This document shows positions 1-5,317 of a DNA stretch of 5,867 nucleotides, piece after piece. Position 1 is the first letter of the stretch. Every line of letters begins with the position of its first letter. The DNA lies in NCBI GenBank assembly GCA_937859855.1, contig CALMAR010000212.1:1-5867 (forward strand), written 5' to 3'. Origin of the DNA: an uncultured Kineosporia sp. GTDB taxonomy: Bacteria > Actinomycetota > Actinomycetes > Actinomycetales > Kineosporiaceae. Under the pieces are notes generated by a model, which made no database searches, had not been told where the DNA came from, and saw only the letters and a list, made by a program, of their open reading frames with translations. The position numbers and the translations under genes were made by a program.

Positions 1-351
1 GCAACCCACCAGGGAGACGACCAGCAGCAGGTAGAGCGCGGAGAACCAGACCGAGGTGTAGACGTTGCACGCGCCGATCCGCTGCAGCCACGGCCCGGTG
101 CTGGGATGGTCGTTCAGGTAGGACTCGACCCGGGCCGGGTCGATCCGGTTCTGGGGGTAGATCGAGCCGGGAATGGCCGCCACGGCCAGCAGCATCAGCA
201 GCAGCAGTGCGGTGCGCATGCTGGTGAGCTGGCGCCACCCGAACCGCAGGCCACCGATCAGGCCCAGCCGGGGCTGAGTCACCGGCGGCTGCGGCGGCGG
301 CTGCGGCCCGCGCTCACCGACCAGGCCGTCCGGGCGGTTGATCGTGCTCAT
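1..351 (-). CDS. resB: ResB-like cytochrome c biogenesis protein, N-terminal part (runs off left edge)
   Basis: This is the first 117 codons of a ResB/Ccs1-family membrane protein, a System II cytochrome c maturation factor. The family works with a CcsA/ResC partner to deliver and attach heme to apocytochrome c on the outer face of the membrane. A Pro/Gln-rich cytoplasmic tail (about residues 15-27) precedes a family-like stretch, RFGWRQLTSMRTALLLL, that opens TM1 (about 46-62). An external segment with SIYPQNRIDP and the start of TM2 (about 101-117, SVWFSALYLLLVVSLVGC) follow. Family members are usually several hundred residues long, so most of the protein lies outside the window. The ATG lies 7 bases after the ccdA stop, and no strong ribosome binding site is visible, which suggests translation coupled to ccdA. 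The other nearby ATG (362) reaches a stop after four codons and cannot be the start. Identification is from remembered family sequence patterns. Confidence 0.92.
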   Translation of the reverse strand, partial: MSTINRPDGLVGERGPQPPPQPPVTQPRLGLIGGLRFGWRQLTSMRTALLLLMLLAVAAIPGSIYPQNRIDPARVESYLNDHPSTGPWLQRIGACNVYTSVWFSALYLLLVVSLVGC

Positions 352-358
352 GCGAGGC

Positions 359-1105
359 TCATAGGGCCGGGGCGAAGTTGGCGGCCAGGTTCTGGGCCGA
401 GGCGATCAGGTGGGCCCACAGTCCGGTGACCAGCAGCAGCCCGACCAGCACCAGCATCCCCCCGCCGAAGCGGGCGATCGCCAACCGGTGCCGGCGCAGC
501 ACTCCGAACGCCGACATCGCGCGGCGGTAGGCCAGCGCGGCGATCAGGAACGGCACGCCCAGGCCGAGGCAGTAGGCGGTGGCCAGCAGCGCCCCCCGGG
601 CCGGATCACCGAAGTCACCGGCCAGCAGGAAGATCGAGGCCAGCGTCGGGCCGATGCACGGCGTCCACCCCAGCCCGAAGACGATCCCCAGCAGGGGCGC
701 GCCGATCAAGCCGGCCGCCGGGCGGACATTCGGGCGCCAGCCGGCTGTGGTGGCCGGGATCAGCCGGGCGGACACTCCGGCAAAGATCAGCCCGAGGATG
801 ATGGTGGCGACGCCGAGCACCCGGCTGAGCCCGTCGTGGTAGCGGATCAGCGCGTTACCGAGCGCACCGGCCACCCAGCCCGCGGTGACGAACACCGCGC
901 TGAATCCGGCTACGAACAGCAGCACCCCCAGGAACAACCGGCTCCGGTCCTGTCGTTCCGGATCCTCCCCGGTCAGACCAGTGACGTAACCCAGATAGCC
1001 TGGAACCAGCGGCAATACGCAGGGCGAGGCGAACGAGACCAATCCAGCCAGCACAGCGATCGGCACCGCCAGCAGCAGCGACCCGTCCAGCACGGTTCCG
1101 GTCAT
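359..1105 (-). CDS. ccdA: CcdA-type thiol-disulfide electron transporter
   Basis: This 248-residue polytopic membrane protein belongs to the CcdA/DsbD transmembrane family. It moves reducing equivalents from cytoplasmic thioredoxin across the membrane to an extracytoplasmic thioredoxin-like protein, which keeps the haem-binding cysteines of apocytochrome c reduced. About six hydrophobic segments are visible (near residues 12-34, 56-80, 95-115, 134-160, 170-195 and 210-232). The two family cysteines lie in SPCVLPLVPGYLGYVTG (Cys29) and GWTPCIGP (Cys150), each next to prolines as expected; a further Cys179 lies in TM5. The length is typical of the short CcdA form. The ATG is 15 bases after the stop of the TlpA-like gene, with only a weak GTGAG ribosome binding site. 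Its electron acceptor is probably the upstream TlpA-like lipoprotein, by inference from context. Confidence 0.95.
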   Translation of the reverse strand: MTGTVLDGSLLLAVPIAVLAGLVSFASPCVLPLVPGYLGYVTGLTGEDPERQDRSRLFLGVLLFVAGFSAVFVTAGWVAGALGNALIRYHDGLSRVLGVATIILGLIFAGVSARLIPATTAGWRPNVRPAAGLIGAPLLGIVFGLGWTPCIGPTLASIFLLAGDFGDPARGALLATAYCLGLGVPFLIAALAYRRAMSAFGVLRRHRLAIARFGGGMLVLVGLLLVTGLWAHLIASAQNLAANFAPAL

Positions 1106-1120
1106 GAACTCACGCCCGGT

Positions 1121-1690
1121 TCACCCGCGGCCCACGTCGCCGACCAGGTCGACCAGCGTCACCTTCGTGATCTCGCCGCTGAACCGGGCCGCGACCCGGC
1201 CCTGCCGGTCGAGGATCAGCGTGGTCGGGATCGCGTTCGGTGGAACGGCGCCTTTCAGCGCCAGCAACAGCTTTCCGCCGTCGTCGACCAGGCTGGGATA
1301 GGTGACCTTGTACTTCTGCTGGTAGGCCAGCGCCTGGGCCACGCTGGCGTCCCGGGTGTTGATGCCCACGAAAGTCACCTTCTGGCTGGCCAAGTCGGAT
1401 GCGGCCGCGACCAGGGCAGGCGCCTCTTTCCGGCACGGCGGGCACCAGGAACCCCAGACGTTCAGCACCACGGTTTGCCCCCGCAGCGAGGCGACGTCCA
1501 GCGGTTTCCCGTCCAGAGTGGTGCCTTTCAGTGTCACCGGTTCGCCCCGCTGCTGCGCCGGGACCTGCAGGACCGCACCGTCCCCGATCGGATAGGCGCT
1601 GGTACCAGTGCCTTTGGACGATCCGGAGCAGCCGGCCAGGACCAGGGCCCCAGTCAGCCCCAGAACGATCAGGCCCGCGCGCCGGTTCAT
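1121..1690 (-). CDS. TlpA/ResA-family thioredoxin-like lipoprotein
   Basis: This 189-residue extracytoplasmic thiol-disulfide oxidoreductase probably reduces the CxxCH cysteines of apocytochrome c, taking electrons from CcdA (family knowledge plus context). It has an Arg-containing N-terminus, a hydrophobic stretch and a lipobox LVLAGC with Cys21 as the predicted lipidation site. A Ser/Gly/Thr linker and an AhpC/TSA-Redoxin domain (about residues 48-185) follow. The active site is WCPPC (82-86, redox cysteines 83 and 86) after VVLNVWGS. The cis-proline region is AIPTTLILDRQG (Pro155). The frame stays open 38 codons further upstream, but the ATG at 1690 is preferred because it gives a clean lipoprotein signal. 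It also overlaps the upstream stop in the ATGA configuration. Nothing looks truncated. ResA and TlpA members of this superfamily cannot be separated with certainty from sequence alone, so no symbol is given. Confidence 0.94.
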   Translation of the reverse strand: MNRRAGLIVLGLTGALVLAGCSGSSKGTGTSAYPIGDGAVLQVPAQQRGEPVTLKGTTLDGKPLDVASLRGQTVVLNVWGSWCPPCRKEAPALVAAASDLASQKVTFVGINTRDASVAQALAYQQKYKVTYPSLVDDGGKLLLALKGAVPPNAIPTTLILDRQGRVAARFSGEITKVTLVDLVGDVGRG

Positions 1691-2331
1691 GCGCCGGCGA
1701 TCTTCTGGGCGGCGGGCAGCAGGTCCTTGGACGGCTCGCAGTATTCGATCCGCACGATCCGCGGGCCCTGATAGACGAACGAGGTGACCGAGGCCAGTGA
1801 GCACTCACGCTGGCGCGGGTCGTGCCAGAGCCTGCGCCCTTCGGCCTTGAGCCGGCTGAGCCAGATCGGGCTCTGATGGCTGACCAGCACCGACTCCCGG
1901 CCCGGCACCCGATCGCGGGAGCCGGCCACCGCGGCCAGCACCCGGGCGGCGATCTCCTGGTACGGCTCGCCCCAGGACGGCCGGAACGGGTTGATCAGAT
2001 ACCGCCAGTGCCGCGGGTGCCGCAGCGAGCCGTCACCGACGCCGAACCTGAGCCCCTCGAAGTGGCTCTGCGCCTCGATGATCCGATCGTCGGTGCCCAC
2101 CGGCAGGTCGTGCGCGGCGGCCACCGGCGCGGCGGTCTGCTGAGCCCGCTCCAGCGGAGACGAGACCACCTCGGCGATGTCGCGCAGGGCGAAGAACCCG
2201 GCGGCCCGCTCAGCCATCCGGTGCCCCAGATCGGAGAGCCGGTAGCCCGGCAGCCGGCCGTAGAGGATGCCGCCGGGGTTGTACACCTCGCCGTGCCGCA
2301 ACAGGTGCACCACGGTGCGGACGTCGCTCAC
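1687..2331 (-). CDS. Histidine phosphatase superfamily protein (phosphoglycerate mutase-like)
   Basis: This 214-residue cytoplasmic protein belongs to the histidine phosphatase (phosphoglycerate mutase-like) superfamily. It begins with VVHLLRHGE, in which Arg12 and His13 form the RHG phospho-histidine motif. The other pocket residues are visible: Arg62 in [11 protein letters not shown], Glu86 in [11 protein letters not shown] and the second histidine, His152, in LVSHQSPIW. All catalytic residues are present, so an active phosphatase is likely. Substrates in this family vary widely and cannot be read from the sequence; a glycolytic mutase role is unlikely given the length and context. The GTG start at 2331 overlaps the hemL stop as GTGA, and the stop overlaps the next start as ATGA, so translation is probably coupled on both sides. 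The frame is open far upstream inside hemL, but homology begins at this GTG. The M. tuberculosis counterpart in the same position is Rv0525. Confidence 0.92.
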   Translation of the reverse strand: MSDVRTVVHLLRHGEVYNPGGILYGRLPGYRLSDLGHRMAERAAGFFALRDIAEVVSSPLERAQQTAAPVAAAHDLPVGTDDRIIEAQSHFEGLRFGVGDGSLRHPRHWRYLINPFRPSWGEPYQEIAARVLAAVAGSRDRVPGRESVLVSHQSPIWLSRLKAEGRRLWHDPRQRECSLASVTSFVYQGPRIVRIEYCEPSKDLLPAAQKIAGA

Positions 2332-3692
2332 GGACCCATCTTGGCAGCCGAAGCTGAGGACGCGGCGGCCCGGGCCGCCGCTGGCAGCGCGGCCAGCACC
2401 TGCTCGATCGCCGCGTCGTCGTGGGCGGCGGAGAGGAACCACACTTCGTAGGCGCTCGGCGGCAGGTAGACCCCCTGAGCCAGCATGGAATGGAAGAAGG
2501 CGGCGAAGGCGTCCAGATCCTGCTGCTGGGCATCGTCGAAGTTGCGCACCCGGTCCAGGCCGGTGAAGAAGACGCTGAACATCGATTCGGCGAACTGGAT
2601 CCGATGCGGGACGCCGGCCTGGGTCAGCGCCTGCGCCACTCCAGCGGAGATCACCGCAGCGGCCTTGGCCAGTTGCTCGTAGACCCCGGTGGTGCAGGAC
2701 CGCAGGGTGGCCAGGCCTGCGGCGGTGGCGACCGGGTTCCCGGACAGGGTTCCCGCCTGGTAGACCGGACCGGCCGGGGCCAGCCGGGCCATCACGTCGG
2801 CCCGCCCGCCGAACGCTGCCGCCGGGAAGCCGCCGCCCATCACCTTTCCGAAGGTGAGCAGGTCGGGGCCGGCCTGGACGCCGGTGCCGTCGTCCACCGG
2901 ACCCTCGAACCCGTACCAGCCGGACGGCGACACCCGGAAGCCGGTCATCACCTCGTCGGAGATCAGCAGAGCGCCGTACCGGCGGGTCAGGGCGCGCAGC
3001 GCCTGGGTGTATCCCGGCTGGGGCGGGACCACGCCCATGTTCCCCGGGGCGGCCTCGGTGATCACCGCGGCGATGTCGTCGCCGTGCCGCTCGAAGGCGT
3101 CGTCCAGTGCGGGCACGTCGTTGTAGGGCAGCACGATGGTGTCGGCCGCGCTGGCGCCGGTGACGCCGGGTGTGGTCGGCAGGGCGAAGGTGGCGACGCC
3201 GGAGCCAGCCGCAGCCAGCAGCGCGTCGACGTGGCCGTGGTAGCAGCCGGCGAACTTGATGATCTTGCTGCGACCGGTGAAGCCGCGGGCCAGCCGGACC
3301 GCGCTCATCGTCGCCTCGGTGCCGCTGGAGACCAGCCGGAGCTGCTCGGCCGGCCCGACCCGCGCCACGATCTCCTCGGCCAGGGCTACCTCGCCCTCGG
3401 TGGCGGTGCCGAAGGAGAAGCCTCGTTCGATCGCGGCCTGGACCGCGCCGAGCACCTCGGGATGCCGGTGGCCGAGGATCATCGGGCCCCAGGAGCACAC
3501 CAGGTCGACGTAGCGCCGGCCATCGGCGTCGAACAGGTACGGACCATCGCCGCGGACCATGAACCGCGGGGTACCACCGACGGCACCGAATGCGCGCACC
3601 GGAGAATTCACCCCGCCCGGCGTCACCGCCAGGGCGCGATCGAACAGTGCCTGCGAGTTGGGCGCGGCCTCCGGATAGTTCGGCTCACTCAT
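2328..3692 (-). CDS. hemL: Glutamate-1-semialdehyde 2,1-aminomutase
   Basis: This 454-residue PLP enzyme converts glutamate-1-semialdehyde to 5-aminolevulinate, the last step of the C5 route into heme and other tetrapyrroles; it acts in the cytoplasm. It is a class III aminotransferase fold with clear HemL signatures. These are [12 protein letters not shown] near residues 24-35, [15 protein letters not shown] for phosphate binding (122-136), CYHGHVD (150-156), [11 protein letters not shown] with Asp246 contacting the PLP nitrogen, [10 protein letters not shown] with Lys283 as the Schiff-base lysine, and [10 protein letters not shown] (313-322). The length fits the family, and the Ala/Ser-rich C-terminal tail is unremarkable. 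The ATG is preceded by an AGGA ribosome binding site at 3703-3700, seven bases upstream. It is the first classical gene of the operon and shares a 4-base stop/start overlap with the phosphatase. The adjacent cytochrome c maturation genes suggest coordinated heme supply. Confidence 0.97.
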   Translation of the reverse strand: MSEPNYPEAAPNSQALFDRALAVTPGGVNSPVRAFGAVGGTPRFMVRGDGPYLFDADGRRYVDLVCSWGPMILGHRHPEVLGAVQAAIERGFSFGTATEGEVALAEEIVARVGPAEQLRLVSSGTEATMSAVRLARGFTGRSKIIKFAGCYHGHVDALLAAAGSGVATFALPTTPGVTGASAADTIVLPYNDVPALDDAFERHGDDIAAVITEAAPGNMGVVPPQPGYTQALRALTRRYGALLISDEVMTGFRVSPSGWYGFEGPVDDGTGVQAGPDLLTFGKVMGGGFPAAAFGGRADVMARLAPAGPVYQAGTLSGNPVATAAGLATLRSCTTGVYEQLAKAAAVISAGVAQALTQAGVPHRIQFAESMFSVFFTGLDRVRNFDDAQQQDLDAFAAFFHSMLAQGVYLPPSAYEVWFLSAAHDDAAIEQVLAALPAAARAAASSASAAKMGP

Positions 3693-3757
3693 CCGGACAT
3701 CCTGTCAGCCGCGACGGGCCGGGGATTCGGCCAGCGCGTCAGGTTCCGGCTGGACTA

Positions 3758-3982
3758 CTAGAGGTAGGCGTCCACCCGGCCTGTGCGGTGAGCCGCGGAC
3801 TCGGTGCCGGCCCGGTTGGCGGCCTGCTGGCTGATGATGGCGGCCGCCGCAGCATGCCGGGCAGCGGTATCGGCCGACTGCTGCTGCCGGGCGGCGGCAG
3901 TCGCGCGCGCAGCCGCGATCGACTGCTGGATCTCCCGGTTCACCAGCGCCAATCCAGCGCTGGAGACTCCATTGACGTTCAT
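3758..3982 (-). CDS. Small Ala/Gln-rich protein of unknown function
   Basis: This 74-residue protein is not recognised. The ATG at 3982 is strongly supported by a ribosome binding site, GGAGGTGA, at 3992-3985, five bases from the start after the GGAGG core. The frame is open 16 codons further upstream, but without such a site. The protein starts MNVNGVSSAGLALVNREIQQ and then has an alanine-rich stretch (23 of 74 residues are Ala) with Gln, Arg and Ser, probably helical and amphipathic (about residues 12-57). It ends in a short Gly/Arg tail, RTGRVDAYL. There is no signal peptide, membrane segment or cysteine. Codons favour G/C in the third position, consistent with a native gene, although the first dozen codons are less biased. 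Tandem TAG TAG stops end it, 65 bp before hemL on the same strand, so co-transcription is possible. The termini loosely recall small YjfB-like putative motility proteins; that is a weak impression. Confidence 0.75.
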   Translation of the reverse strand: MNVNGVSSAGLALVNREIQQSIAAARATAAARQQQSADTAARHAAAAAIISQQAANRAGTESAAHRTGRVDAYL

Positions 3983-4051
3983 CGTCACCTCCCAGAACAG
4001 AGCTGATCTTGAACATTCATTGTCGAACACCTGAGCCGATATTGATCAGCA
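3983..4051 (-). promoter_or_regulatory. Probable promoter/leader region upstream of the small gene and hemL operon
   Basis: This stretch is clearly more AT-rich than its surroundings (for example 4007-4046). It sits directly upstream of the small gene, where the promoter of the small gene-hemL block would be expected. A GACAAT hexamer on the minus strand (4026-4021) could be a -10 element, but no convincing -35 element accompanies it. TGTTC occurs three times on the minus strand (3999-3995, 4015-4011, 4029-4025) in the same orientation. A 7-bp inverted repeat (GCTGATC at 4002-4008, GATCAGC at 4044-4050) flanks much of the region. None of these is a recognised operator. The role is inferred from position and base composition. 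Confidence 0.35.
3985..3992 (-). promoter_or_regulatory. Strong Shine-Dalgarno sequence of the small gene
   Basis: On the minus strand this reads GGAGGTGA, an eight-base match to the anti-Shine-Dalgarno end of 16S rRNA. Five bases separate the GGAGG core from the ATG at 3982. It is the best ribosome binding site in the window and decides the start of the 74-residue protein. The operon genes downstream rely on weaker sites or overlaps. Confidence 0.85.
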
Positions 4052-4091
4052 CCCATTCGGGTACAGTCAGCGACTCCTTCACCCGGATGGG
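4052..4091 (-). terminator. Inverted repeat, possible terminator of the oxygenase gene
   Basis: CCCATTCGGGT (4052-4062) and ACCCGGATGGG (4081-4091) are inverted copies that match at 10 of 11 positions around an 18-base loop. The loop holds a further small repeat, AGTC-AGC-GACT (4065-4075). The structure starts 36 bases past the oxygenase stop on the minus strand, where a terminator would be expected. No T-tract follows, which is common in actinobacterial hairpin terminators but also lowers certainty. In plus-strand RNA the single mismatch would be a G-U pair. Confidence 0.45.
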
Positions 4092-4127
4092 CCAGGCTGG
4101 CCTGCCGGTGCCGCGCTGGCCGCCTGT

Positions 4128-5183
4128 TCAGCGCCGGGCGGCGATCATCCGCTCCGTCTCAGTGCCCACGGCGGGGTTCACCACCCCGGCCCGGGAGCCG
4201 CCCAGCTTGGCCGCCAGGTGCTCGCCCACCGTGATCGGCGGGTAGCTGGTGCCGCCCGCCTCGACCCGGCCCGGGATGGTCGAGATCACCGCGTCGATGT
4301 TGCCGTCGTGGAAGTAGGCGGCGGACCGGCGGCGCAGGATCCGCCCATCCACCACCGGCGGCTTGACCCGGTGCAGTGTGGACAGCCAGGTGTCCCCGGT
4401 CCAGCGCGCGGTCAGGTCACCGAGGTTGACCAGCAGGGCTTCATCGGCTGGCTGCACGTCGTGCCATACGCCATCCTGGCCCAGCACCTGCAGGCCCGGC
4501 ACCTGATCGGCCCAGAGCACGGTGACGATGCCGTAGTCGGTGTGCTCGCCCATGCCGATCAGATCGCCGTCCAGGTCCACCGTTCCTTCCGGCAGGGCGT
4601 AGTTGTTCATCCGCAGCACGTCCAGGGAGTGGTCCGTGGCCTGCTCGAACAGGGCCGGATCGACGTCCAGCGCATCCGCGAAGATCCTGGTCAGCAGGCG
4701 CGCCACCCGGCCCGCCTGCGCGAAGTAGGCCTCCACCGCGGCCCTGAACGCGGCAGCTTCGAAACCGGGCCCATCGCCTGGCCACAGATTCGGGGCGTAG
4801 TCCGTCTCCGGCAGCCGCTGATCCGGATAGGCCGAGGCCGGGACGCCGACATTGAACGCCTCGAAGAAGTCGTTCATCCGGGACGCCTGTTCCACCCCCA
4901 GCGACAGGCTGAGGGACTCGCTCTTCGGCGGGGCATAGCCCCGGTTGATCTCCGGCGGGGTGCGGTAGGCCCGCTTGGTGTCCAGATCCTGATCGAAGAA
5001 GGCATCCATCGCGGCGCCCAGCCCCCCGATCGTTTCCGGCGGTACACCGTGGCCCAGGATCTGCACGAAACCCACCGTGCGGCAGGCCTTCTCCAGAGCC
5101 AGGGCGACCTGGTGCCGCTCCTCGGCGGTGGCCTCCCGCTGATAGGCGGAGATGTCGACGGCGGGAACGGTGAAAGCAGCCAT
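4128..5183 (-). CDS. Isopenicillin N synthase-like Fe(II)/2-oxoglutarate-dependent oxygenase
   Basis: This 351-residue cytoplasmic non-heme iron oxygenase of the isopenicillin N synthase-like family has an N-terminal DIOX_N domain starting FTVPAVDIS (about residues 4-125, with GFVQILGHGVP at 38-48). A 2OG-Fe(II) oxygenase domain follows (about 185-295). The iron ligands are intact: His214 and Asp216 in GEHTDYG, and His271 in LHRV. RRRSAAYF supplies an RxS pair (Arg285/Ser287) that would bind the carboxylate of 2-oxoglutarate or substrate. With this start the ligand numbering almost equals that of fungal IPNS (214/216/270). True penicillin synthesis is unlikely because no NRPS or acyltransferase gene is nearby; the substrate is unknown. 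An in-frame ATG at 5249 would add a 22-residue Pro/Ala-rich leader. The 5183 start is chosen because homology begins there, although neither start has a good ribosome binding site. The gene diverges from the methyltransferase gene. Confidence 0.93.
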   Translation of the reverse strand: MAAFTVPAVDISAYQREATAEERHQVALALEKACRTVGFVQILGHGVPPETIGGLGAAMDAFFDQDLDTKRAYRTPPEINRGYAPPKSESLSLSLGVEQASRMNDFFEAFNVGVPASAYPDQRLPETDYAPNLWPGDGPGFEAAAFRAAVEAYFAQAGRVARLLTRIFADALDVDPALFEQATDHSLDVLRMNNYALPEGTVDLDGDLIGMGEHTDYGIVTVLWADQVPGLQVLGQDGVWHDVQPADEALLVNLGDLTARWTGDTWLSTLHRVKPPVVDGRILRRRSAAYFHDGNIDAVISTIPGRVEAGGTSYPPITVGEHLAAKLGGSRAGVVNPAVGTETERMIAARR

Positions 5184-5255
5184 GCTCCAGTGTGCCGGCT
5201 CGGGCCCGGCAGGGCGAGACGGACCAGCGGGGAGGACCAAGGCACTCATCTCACG

Positions 5256-5272
5256 GTTCCGGGCTCCGGAAC
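5256..5272. promoter_or_regulatory. Perfect inverted repeat in the divergent intergenic region, candidate operator
   Basis: GTTCCGG-GCT-CCGGAAC is a perfect 7-bp inverted repeat with a 3-base spacer. It lies near the middle of the 134-bp spacer between the oxygenase start (5183) and the methyltransferase start (5318). The position suits a dimeric regulator controlling both divergent genes, but no regulator gene is in the window. A short hairpin of no function in GC-rich DNA is the alternative. Confidence 0.35.
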
Positions 5273-5317
5273 GGCCATCGATCCTCCCGGCTGGAACGGC
5301 TGCGCCAGAATGTCGAC

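Noticed and set aside
281..306. CGG/CTG-rich repetitive tract as a microsatellite
   Set aside because: It encodes the Pro/Gln-rich N-terminal tail of the ResB-like protein, and the repeat is short and imperfect.
410..1771. Plus-strand open frame of 453 codons opposite the CcdA and TlpA-like genes
   Set aside because: It is antisense to two well-identified genes, is Gln/Arg/Pro/Gly-rich without domain signatures, and arises from the high GC content that removes stop codons.
2332..3498. N-terminal extension of the phosphatase frame far into hemL
   Set aside because: The extension is Arg/Gly/Pro-rich out-of-frame hemL sequence. The homologous region begins with the RHG motif just after the GTG at 2331.
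3693..3757. Short hairpins between the small gene and hemL (for example GGCCG-N6-CGGCC at 3717-3732)
   Set aside because: The stems are only 5 bp and expected by chance in GC-rich DNA, no T-tract follows, and hemL lies close downstream, so a terminator is not supported.
2421..3761. Plus-strand open frame of 446 codons opposite hemL
   Set aside because: It lies entirely antisense to hemL, is rich in Gly/His/Gln/Val with no recognisable motif, and is a compositional shadow.
4002..4050. 7-bp inverted repeat GCTGATC/GATCAGC as a riboswitch or attenuator stem
   Set aside because: The arms are 35 bases apart, and a 7-bp match is roughly what chance gives in a gap of this size. There is no recognisable riboswitch core.
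4009..4245. Plus-strand 78-codon frame spanning the intergenic gap and the end of the oxygenase gene
   Set aside because: It starts with a rare TTG without a ribosome binding site, crosses the inverted repeat, and overlaps the oxygenase gene antisense with no recognisable content.
4128..5183. Assignment of the oxygenase as a true isopenicillin N synthase
   Set aside because: Only the generic family fold and iron ligands are visible, and no other beta-lactam biosynthesis gene is present. Most bacterial homologs with this architecture have other or unknown substrates.
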